DNA of 7,023 nucleotides. Source: an uncultured Clostridia bacterium. Its GTDB lineage: Bacteria; Bacillota; Clostridia; TANB77; CAG-508. Below the pieces are notes generated by a model, which made no database searches, was not told the origin of the DNA, and worked only from the letters and a program-made list of their open reading frames with translations. Numbering within the stretch: the first letter of the stretch is position 1; every line of letters starts with the position of its first letter. The DNA is taken from the NCBI GenBank assembly GCA_944393755.1, contig CALYBF010000074.1, forward strand, positions 1 to 7,023, read 5' to 3'. Positions 1 to 4,468 of this stretch are shown here, in pieces. A program made the position numbers and the translations under genes.

Positions 1-45
1 TGTACTCTTTCCTACATTTGGAAGACCTACAATTCCTAATTTCAT
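1..45 (-). CDS. ychF: YchF/OLA1-family P-loop ATPase, N-terminal fragment (cut by window edge)
   Basis: Only the first 15 codons are present. They read MKLGIVGLPNVGKST, the very conserved N-terminus of the YchF (OLA1) family with its G1/P-loop motif GLPNVGKST. Known family members are Obg-related, ribosome-associated NTPases that prefer ATP. The start is supported by an AGGAGAG ribosome binding site at 52-58, five bases... before the AUG by spacing of about six. The gene follows thrS by 66 bases on the same strand, with no terminator hairpin visible between them, so readthrough from thrS is possible. A TATAAT-like hexamer (73-78, minus strand) lies in the gap but has no convincing -35 partner. 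Identity is secure for so short a piece because the start motif is so distinctive; the rest of the protein lies beyond the left edge. Confidence 0.9.
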   Translation of the reverse strand, partial: MKLGIVGLPNVGKST

Positions 46-111
46 TTTTATCTCTCCTATTTTCTTTTTAGTATTATAGTTTTCTTTATTTCATAATTTT
101 TATTATTTTCA

Positions 112-2046
112 TTATTTTTTATTTTTAATTTCTTCTAAAAGTTTATTTTTAAATTCATCTAAACTCATACTTCCTATATCTCCGTCTTTTCTAGAACGTA
201 TAGAAACTTTATTTTCATCTACTTCTTTTTGTCCAATAACTAACATATAAGGAACTTTATGAAGCTGTGCTTCACGTATTTTATAACCTATTTTTTCATT
301 TCTATCATCTATATGAACTCTTAATTCTTCTTTTAAAAGTTCTTCTTTTAATTTATTACAATAATCTACTTGATTATCTGTAATTGGTAAAATTCTAACT
401 TGCTCTGGTGAAAGCCATAAAGGTAAATTTCCTTTTGTTTCTTCTAATAAGAAAGAAATAAATCTATCAGAAGAACCTAAGATTGCTCTATGGATAACAA
501 CAGGTCTATGTTCTTTTCCGTCTTCTGCTATATATTCAAGTTCGAATCTTTCTGGTAAAGCAAAATCTAATTGACAAGTTGGAATAGTTACATCGTGGTT
601 TAGAGCTGTTTTTATTTGAATATCAATTTTAGGTCCATAGAAAGCTGCTTCACCCTCTGCTTCATAAAAATCAATATTTAATTCTTTTAAGATTTCTCTT
701 AATTGACTTTCAGCAGTCTCCCACATTTCATCATTATCAATATATTTTTCTTTGTTTTCTTTATCTCTTAAAGATAATCTGTATTTAAAACTAGATGCAG
801 GGAAACCAAAATCTTTTTGATATACTTCTGTAATTAAATTCAAAATCTTACCAACTTCTTCTTTAATCTGGTCAGGTCTAACAAAAAGGTGTGCATCATT
901 TTGGCACATTTCACGAACTCTTTCTAAACCACAAACACTTCCACTTGCTTCATATCTAAAATCGTGTGCAAGCTCGCCAATTCTAATTGGTAAATCACGA
1001 TAAGAACGCATTTTACTCTTATAAATTAACATATGATGAGGACAATTCATAGGTCTTAACACCATTTCCTCATTATCCATTTTCATAGCAGGAAACATAT
1101 CATCTTTATAATGATCCCAGTGTCCGCTAACTTTATATAATTCAACATTTGCAAGACAAGGAGTATATACGTGTTCATAACCTAAAGCTATTTCTTTATC
1201 TTGAATATATCTTTCTAAAATCATTCTAATAGTTGCACCATTAGGTAAATACATAGGAAGACCTGCACCTACTAATTTGTGAGTCATAAAAATATCTAAA
1301 TCTTTACCTATTTTCCTGTGGTCTCTTTGTTTAGCTTCTTCTAACAATTGTAAATATTCTTCAAGTTCAGAAGCTTTTGGGAAAGAAATTGCGTAAATTC
1401 TTTGAAGCATTTTGTTTTTCTCATTACCTCTCCAATAAGCACCAGAAGAAGATAAAATTTTAACACATTTAATTTTTCCAGTACTTTCTAAATGAGGTCC
1501 TGCACATAAATCAACAAAATCACCTTGTTTATAAAAACTAATTTCTTCACCATCTTCTAAATCATTTATTAGTTCTTGTTTATAAGGTTCATCTTTCATT
1601 AACTCTAATGCTTCTTTTTTAGGTAAAGAAAATCTCTCAATTTTTAAATTTTCCTTAATGATTTTTTTCATTTCTTCTTCAATATTTGCTTTATCCTCAT
1701 CTGTAAAAGGTTTTTCTACATCAAAATCGTAGTAAAAACCATTTTCAATTGCAGGTCCAATTGCAAGTTTTGCTTCAGGAAATAATCTTTTAACAGCTTG
1801 AGCCATAATATGAGAACTTGTATGCCAATATGCTTTTTTTCCTTCTAAATCATCTTCTCTAAAAGTATGAATTACTAAAGAACAGTTTTTTTCTAATTCA
1901 TATCTTAAATCTTTAACTTCTCCATCAACTTCCCCACAAGTTGCAATTCTTGCTAAACCTTCACTAATTTTTTTAGCAACATCTAAAACTGTACTTTTTT
2001 CCTCTACTTCTAAAATAGATTCATCTTTTAAACTAACTTTAATCAT
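112..2046 (-). CDS. thrS: Threonyl-tRNA synthetase
   Basis: This class II synthetase charges tRNA-Thr with threonine in the cytoplasm. The protein is 644 residues from the chosen start, a normal full length for ThrS. Seen in order: a TGS domain (about 1-62); the editing domain with HTSSH (75-79) and CAGPH (181-185), which removes mischarged serine; the catalytic core with MNCPHH (333-338), FRYEASG (363-369), RVREMCQNDAH (376-386) and motif 3 GSSDRF (524-529); and a C-terminal anticodon-binding domain (about 548-644). Expected zinc ligands are Cys335, His386 and His519. The reading frame stays open 21 codons further upstream to a GTG at 2107-2109, but that stretch is translated repeat sequence. 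The AAAGGAGG at 2054-2061 sits seven bases before the ATG at 2044-2046, so that ATG is taken as the start. Transcription is controlled by the T-box leader upstream. Confidence 0.97.
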   Translation of the reverse strand: MIKVSLKDESILEVEEKSTVLDVAKKISEGLARIATCGEVDGEVKDLRYELEKNCSLVIHTFREDDLEGKKAYWHTSSHIMAQAVKRLFPEAKLAIGPAIENGFYYDFDVEKPFTDEDKANIEEEMKKIIKENLKIERFSLPKKEALELMKDEPYKQELINDLEDGEEISFYKQGDFVDLCAGPHLESTGKIKCVKILSSSGAYWRGNEKNKMLQRIYAISFPKASELEEYLQLLEEAKQRDHRKIGKDLDIFMTHKLVGAGLPMYLPNGATIRMILERYIQDKEIALGYEHVYTPCLANVELYKVSGHWDHYKDDMFPAMKMDNEEMVLRPMNCPHHMLIYKSKMRSYRDLPIRIGELAHDFRYEASGSVCGLERVREMCQNDAHLFVRPDQIKEEVGKILNLITEVYQKDFGFPASSFKYRLSLRDKENKEKYIDNDEMWETAESQLREILKELNIDFYEAEGEAAFYGPKIDIQIKTALNHDVTIPTCQLDFALPERFELEYIAEDGKEHRPVVIHRAILGSSDRFISFLLEETKGNLPLWLSPEQVRILPITDNQVDYCNKLKEELLKEELRVHIDDRNEKIGYKIREAQLHKVPYMLVIGQKEVDENKVSIRSRKDGDIGSMSLDEFKNKLLEEIKNKK

Positions 2047-2053
2047 ACAAAAA

Positions 2054-2061
2054 CCTCCTTT
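2054..2061 (-). promoter_or_regulatory. Ribosome binding site that fixes the thrS start
   Basis: AAAGGAGG on the minus strand is a near-perfect complement to the 16S rRNA 3' end. It lies seven bases upstream of the ATG at 2044-2046. Because it falls inside the longer open frame that begins at 2109, it argues strongly that the 21 upstream codons are not translated. GGACA, shared with the adjacent repeat modules, directly abuts it on the 5' side. Confidence 0.9.
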
Positions 2062-2069
2062 GTCCATTT

Positions 2070-2108
2070 GGGACGTTTCATTTTGGACATTTTGTCCAAT
2101 TTGGGACA
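2070..2108 (-). repeat. 39-base repeat, copy A (thrS 5' UTR)
   Basis: Read on the minus strand, this copy begins TGTCCCAAATTGG and ends GAAACGTCCC. It matches copy B (2437-2475, plus strand) at 38 of 39 positions; the only difference is A versus G at repeat position 7. Its middle is a palindrome, TTGGACA-AAA-TGTCCAA, able to form a seven-base-pair hairpin with a three-base loop. It lies between the T-box terminator and the thrS ribosome binding site, so it is present only in readthrough mRNA. Its frame happens to be open and continuous with thrS, which yields a spurious N-terminal extension. Confidence 0.93.
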
Positions 2109-2120
2109 CATCTTTGCATC

Positions 2121-2155
2121 AAAAAACTCCTATGGACTTTAATTTCCATAGGAGT
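2121..2155 (-). terminator. T-box-controlled intrinsic terminator
   Basis: On the minus strand ACTCCTATGGA pairs perfectly with TCCATAGGAGT (11 base pairs, eight-base loop) and is followed directly by a run of T residues (2121-2126). The 5' arm contains TCCTAT, which the antiterminator uses instead when uncharged tRNA is bound. This is the OFF state of the thrS leader. Confidence 0.95.
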
Positions 2156-2166
2156 GCTATTTTTAA

Positions 2167-2180
2167 CACGGTTCCATCCT
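2167..2180 (-). promoter_or_regulatory. T-box motif (tRNA acceptor-binding bulge)
   Basis: The minus strand reads AGGATGGAACCGTG, a good match to the family consensus AGGGTGGNACCGCG. The TGGA at 2173-2176 is the part expected to pair with the tRNA 3' end. With A as its fourth base it predicts a U discriminator in the sensed tRNA (UCCA), which the adjacent tRNA-Thr does not have. Confidence 0.95.
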
Positions 2181-2358
2181 ATTTTTAACTTAATTTAAAA
2201 GATTATAACGTATCTTCAAAACGTCTAGCTTATTCACTAGAAACGAAGAGTTAGTTTTCAAATAGCTTTCCTTAAATTAGCTTCCAGCCAATGACTAATT
2301 CTCTCTAAAAGTAATTTCTATTTTACTTTTCTCTTACTTGTTTTTATCTTATGTAAAT

Positions 2359-2387
2359 AGTTTAATATTTTTTTTAGAAAAAGTCAA
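2359..2387 (-). promoter_or_regulatory. Vegetative promoter of thrS
   Basis: On the minus strand, -35 TTGACT (2382-2387) and -10 TAAACT (2359-2364) are separated by exactly 17 bases. Start of transcription is predicted near 2351, which places the whole T-box Stem I just downstream. Five of six bases match at -35 and four of six at -10. Confidence 0.8.
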
Positions 2388-2396
2388 TAGTATTTG

Positions 2397-2425
2397 TTTA
2401 CTTTTTTAAAATTTTATTATATAAT
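2397..2425 (+). promoter_or_regulatory. Vegetative promoter of tRNA-Thr
   Basis: On the plus strand, -35 TTTACT (2397-2402) and a perfect -10 TATAAT (2420-2425) are 17 bases apart. The predicted start near 2432 gives a precursor leader of about 46 bases, almost entirely made of repeat copy B. It is divergent from the thrS promoter, with the two -35 boxes only about ten bases apart. Confidence 0.75.
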
Positions 2426-2436
2426 TTTTAAAGGTC

Positions 2437-2475
2437 TGTCCCGAATTGGACAAAATGTCCAAAATGAAACGTCCC
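2437..2475 (+). repeat. 39-base repeat, copy B (tRNA-Thr leader)
   Basis: Plus strand, beginning TGTCCCGAATTGG and ending GAAACGTCCC, in inverted orientation to copy A with one mismatch. It carries the same TTGGACA-AAA-TGTCCAA palindrome. It ends three bases before the first base of the tRNA and, given the promoter at 2397-2425, is transcribed as the tRNA 5' leader. Relative to transcription, both copies read in the same sense and lie just ahead of the gene body. Confidence 0.93.
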
Positions 2476-2478
2476 TAT

Positions 2479-2554
2479 GCTTCTATAGCTCAGTTGGTAG
2501 AGCGCAGCCATGGTAAGGCTGAGGTCGTGGGTTCAATTCCCACTGGAAGCCCCA
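2479..2554 (+). tRNA. tRNA-Thr (anticodon GGT)
   Basis: A complete 76-base cloverleaf with encoded CCA. The acceptor arm GCTTCTA pairs with TGGAAGC (one T-G pair). The D arm is GCTC/GAGC with loop AGTTGGTA, and the anticodon stem CAGCC/GGCTG with loop ATGGTAA, giving anticodon GGT at 34-36. The T arm is GTGGG/CCCAC with loop TTCAATT. It decodes ACC and, by wobble, ACU, the specifier codon in the neighbouring thrS T-box. The discriminator base is C73 (2551), which is unusual for tRNA-Thr and does not complement the A in the T-box TGGA. It is the only gene here on the plus strand and is convergent with the ftsZ-like gene. Confidence 0.97.
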
Positions 2555-2561
2555 TTTTTTT
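2555..2561 (+). terminator. T run after tRNA-Thr, probable transcript end
   Basis: Seven T residues follow CCA directly. No separate hairpin precedes them, so if termination occurs here the folded tRNA arms would have to serve as the stem. From here to the end of the ftsZ-like gene (2562-2643) I see only AT-rich sequence with TTTTCTA-like words and no second terminator. Confidence 0.4.
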
Positions 2562-2643
2562 ATACTTTTTCTAAAAAATTATTATATTTTCTAAAATTAT
2601 TCATCATATTTTCTATATTTTTTATTCTTTCTAAATTTTGTTT

Positions 2644-3612
2644 TTAGTTCTCTACTTTTTTATTTTCTTCTATTCCAGTTGCTATTACTGTTACTTTTAC
2701 TTCATCTTTTAAATTTTCGTCTATTACAGTTCCAAATATAATATTTGCTTCTTCATCTACTTTATCATTAATCACTTTTATTGCACTATCTATTTCTGAT
2801 AAACTTAAATTTTCTCCACCTGTAACATTAAATATTACACCTTTTGCTCCATCTATCGTATTTTCTGTTAATGGGTTTTCTATTGCTTGTTTTATCGCTT
2901 CTTCAACTCTTGCTTCTCCTTCTGAAGCTCCTATTCCCATATACCCTTTTCCTTTATAACTAAATATTGTTTTTATATCTGCAAAATCAAGATTTATTTG
3001 TCCTACTGTTGTGATTAAGTCTGTTATGCTTTGTATTCCTTGTTTTACGACATCATTTGCTAAAGAAAACGCTTCTTTTAATGGAGTGTTTTTGTTTGAT
3101 ACTTTTAATAAGTTATCATTTAAAATAACAATTAGAGCATTTACATTTTCTTGTAATTTTTGTATTCCGTATTCTGCTCTCATTTTTCTTAATTTTCCTT
3201 CAAACATAAATGGTTTTGTTACTATTCCAACTGTTAGTATTCCCATTTCTTTTGCAATTTCAGCCACTACTGGTGCTGCACCTGTTCCTGTTCCACCACC
3301 CATGCCTGCTGTTATAAATAACATATCAGTATCTCTCAAGATCTTTTCTATTTCGTCTTTACTCTCTCTTGCAGCTTGTTCTCCTACTACCTCGTTTGCT
3401 CCTGCACCTAGTCCTTTTGTTGTTTCTTTTCCGATTTGTAATACGTTTCTATAATTGATTTTACCTAATATTCCCATTTCTGTGTTTATTAAATAATTTT
3501 CAATATTTTTTACTTGTTTATTTATTATATGTAATACTGCGTTGTTTCCTCCGCCACCTACTCCTATTACTTTTATTTTTACATTATCACTTACATTTTC
3601 ATTATTAAACAT
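2644..3612 (-). CDS. ftsZ: FtsZ-family GTPase lacking the C-terminal linker and tail peptide
   Basis: FtsZ is the tubulin-like GTPase that forms the division ring. This 322-residue protein keeps the core: T1 loop GVGGGGNN (17-24), T3 GLGAGAN (67-73), tubulin signature GGGTGTG (105-111), FEGKLR (137-142), ND (165-166), D187, and the T7 catalytic loop NLDFAD (207-212). Polymerisation and GTP hydrolysis should therefore be possible. It ends with IATG plus nine residues, so the disordered linker and the conserved tail peptide that bind FtsA, SepF and similar anchors are absent. Typical FtsZ proteins are about 350-400 residues. T2 reads NTEMGIL where NTDAQAL is usual, and the P after GAGAN is E. 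An AGGAG site precedes the ATG, and it has its own promoter. It follows sigH. I infer a second, possibly sporulation-linked paralogue, but it could be the only FtsZ of the genome. Confidence 0.93.
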   Translation of the reverse strand: MFNNENVSDNVKIKVIGVGGGGNNAVLHIINKQVKNIENYLINTEMGILGKINYRNVLQIGKETTKGLGAGANEVVGEQAARESKDEIEKILRDTDMLFITAGMGGGTGTGAAPVVAEIAKEMGILTVGIVTKPFMFEGKLRKMRAEYGIQKLQENVNALIVILNDNLLKVSNKNTPLKEAFSLANDVVKQGIQSITDLITTVGQINLDFADIKTIFSYKGKGYMGIGASEGEARVEEAIKQAIENPLTENTIDGAKGVIFNVTGGENLSLSEIDSAIKVINDKVDEEANIIFGTVIDENLKDEVKVTVIATGIEENKKVEN

Positions 3613-3656
3613 TTGTATTTCTCCTTGCTCTTTCTATATTTTAATTTTACTTTAAG

Positions 3657-3685
3657 AGTATAACACTATATTTTTTGTTTGTCTA
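3657..3685 (-). promoter_or_regulatory. Vegetative-type promoter of the ftsZ-like gene
   Basis: On the minus strand, -35 TAGACA (3680-3685) and -10 TATACT (3657-3662) have a 17-base spacer. The predicted start near 3650 gives a leader of about 40 bases ending in AGGAG before the ATG. I see no clear SigH-type pair (AGGA..T and GAAT) in this gap. Confidence 0.75.
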
Positions 3686-3724
3686 GAAAAATTTTCAACG
3701 TTTTTTCTTATTTTCTTAATTTTA

Positions 3725-3748
3725 AAACCAACCTATAAAGGTTGGTTT
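3725..3748 (-). terminator. Hairpin overlapping the sigH stop codon, possible terminator
   Basis: AAACCAACC and GGTTGGTTT form a perfect nine-base-pair stem with a six-base loop. The sigH stop codon (3733-3735) lies at the stem-loop junction. On the minus strand the stem is followed only by a short T run and then AAAATT, so termination of sigH may be partial, leaving some readthrough into the ftsZ-like gene. Confidence 0.55.
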
Positions 3749-4383
3749 GTTATATTTTTTATTGCTTTTTTTCTTATTCTTTGAATTGCATTATCGACTG
3801 ATTTTACAGGTGAATCTAGTCTTTCTGCAATTTTTACATAACTTTCACCTTTTAAAAATCTTTCTAATACTTGCTTTTCAAATTTACTCAAATTTTTATT
3901 TATAGCATTTTCTACTTCTTTATAATATTCTTGTTTCATTATTGTATCTAATGGATCTTCTATTGTTTCACTATTAAAAGTTTCAAACAATTCGACACTA
4001 TCATCTTCGTTATTATCATAAGCAGATTTGTTTAATGATAAATATGAATTAAGTGGAATATGTTTTTGTCTGTTTGAACTCTTTATAGCTGTGATTAACT
4101 GTCTTTCTATGCATATATTTGCAAAAGATTTAAAAGAATTTTGTTTTTCTTTATTAAAGTTTTTTATCGCTTTATATAGTCCTATCATACCTTCTTGGAA
4201 AGTATCTTCTTTTTCTGCTCCTATTATAAAGTATTTATTTACTTTCATATTCACTAATTCTTTATACTTTTCTAAAATATATGTTAATGCTTCTTCATCA
4301 CCATTATTTACTTTATCTATAATTTGTTCATCTGTTAAATTATGATATATATCTGTTGTGAAAAATACGTCTTTTTTTTGCAT
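3733..4383 (-). CDS. sigH: Sporulation sigma factor of the SigH (Spo0H) type
   Basis: This RNA polymerase sigma-70-family factor of 216 residues is close to the usual SigH length. It starts the switch to sporulation, and in Bacillus its targets include spo0A, spoIIA and an ftsAZ promoter. Region 2 spans about 35-114, with EDTFQEGMIGLYKAIKNF (59-76) for core binding and FANICIERQLITAIK (87-101) followed by RQKHIPLNSY (105-114), which is strongly SigH-like. Region 4 has the helix-turn-helix YVKIAERLDSPVKSVDNAI (182-200) for -35 recognition. The start ATG follows a GGAGG site by 12 bases, longer than usual, but an in-frame TGA lies just two codons upstream, so no longer start is possible. The Bacillus neighbours of sigH (secE, nusG) are absent here; the next gene downstream is FtsZ-like. 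Confidence 0.93.
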   Translation of the reverse strand: MQKKDVFFTTDIYHNLTDEQIIDKVNNGDEEALTYILEKYKELVNMKVNKYFIIGAEKEDTFQEGMIGLYKAIKNFNKEKQNSFKSFANICIERQLITAIKSSNRQKHIPLNSYLSLNKSAYDNNEDDSVELFETFNSETIEDPLDTIMKQEYYKEVENAINKNLSKFEKQVLERFLKGESYVKIAERLDSPVKSVDNAIQRIRKKAIKNITNQPL

Positions 4384-4415
4384 ATGTCAAAATTACCTCC
4401 AAAGTGCTTTTAAAT

Positions 4416-4444
4416 ATTATATACATCTAGAATTCTAATGTCAA
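4416..4444 (-). promoter_or_regulatory. Perfect-consensus vegetative promoter of sigH
   Basis: On the minus strand, TTGACA (4439-4444) and TATAAT (4416-4421) are separated by exactly 17 bases, matching the housekeeping sigma factor consensus at all 12 positions. The predicted start near 4409 gives a leader of about 26 bases. The spacer contains the palindrome TAGAATTCTA. Confidence 0.92.
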
Positions 4445-4468
4445 GCAATTTTATCTTTTTTAGAAAAC

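Larger units (their letters stand above)
2121..2351 (-). promoter_or_regulatory. T-box riboswitch leader of thrS (Thr specifier ACU)
   Basis: This RNA leader senses uncharged tRNA-Thr and permits transcription of thrS when charging is low. Stem I: the AAGAG/CTCTT base closes a specifier loop whose left side carries AGTA and right side GAAAACTAA, giving the loop-E AGUA/GAA motif and specifier ACU (2253-2255) followed by a purine. AAATAG/CTATTT closes the loop above. The AG-bulge sequence AGAGAG is at 2301-2306 and a distal loop with TTGGCTGGAAG at 2281-2291. The T-box motif AGGATGGAACCGTG is at 2167-2180. In the antiterminator, ATAGGA pairs with TCCTAT and GTG with CAC around the TGGAACC bulge. 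That TCCTAT is also in the 5' arm of the terminator, so the two structures exclude each other. The 5' end is inferred from the promoter. Confidence 0.96.

Noticed and set aside
73..78. TATAAT on the minus strand as a promoter for ychF
   Set aside because: No acceptable -35 at 16-18 bases; in such AT-rich sequence an isolated hexamer is expected by chance.
2070..2475. Whole segment as an insertion sequence or short transposon with terminal inverted repeats
   Set aside because: The interior is functional host regulation (a thrS T-box and two promoters), not mobile-element sequence, and I could not find flanking target duplications.
2562..2643. Recurring TTTTCTA-like words between tRNA-Thr and the ftsZ-like gene
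   Set aside because: Irregular spacing and simple composition; not a convincing tandem repeat and no CRISPR-like regularity.
3011..3454. Plus-strand open frame of 147 codons inside the ftsZ-like gene
   Set aside because: It lies fully antisense to a strongly conserved gene, has no good ribosome binding site, and its composition is what antisense of FtsZ would give.
4028..4345. Plus-strand open frame antisense to sigH
   Set aside because: A shadow of the conserved sigma factor frame; hydrophobic Phe/Ile/Leu-rich composition is typical of the antisense of A-rich coding sequence.
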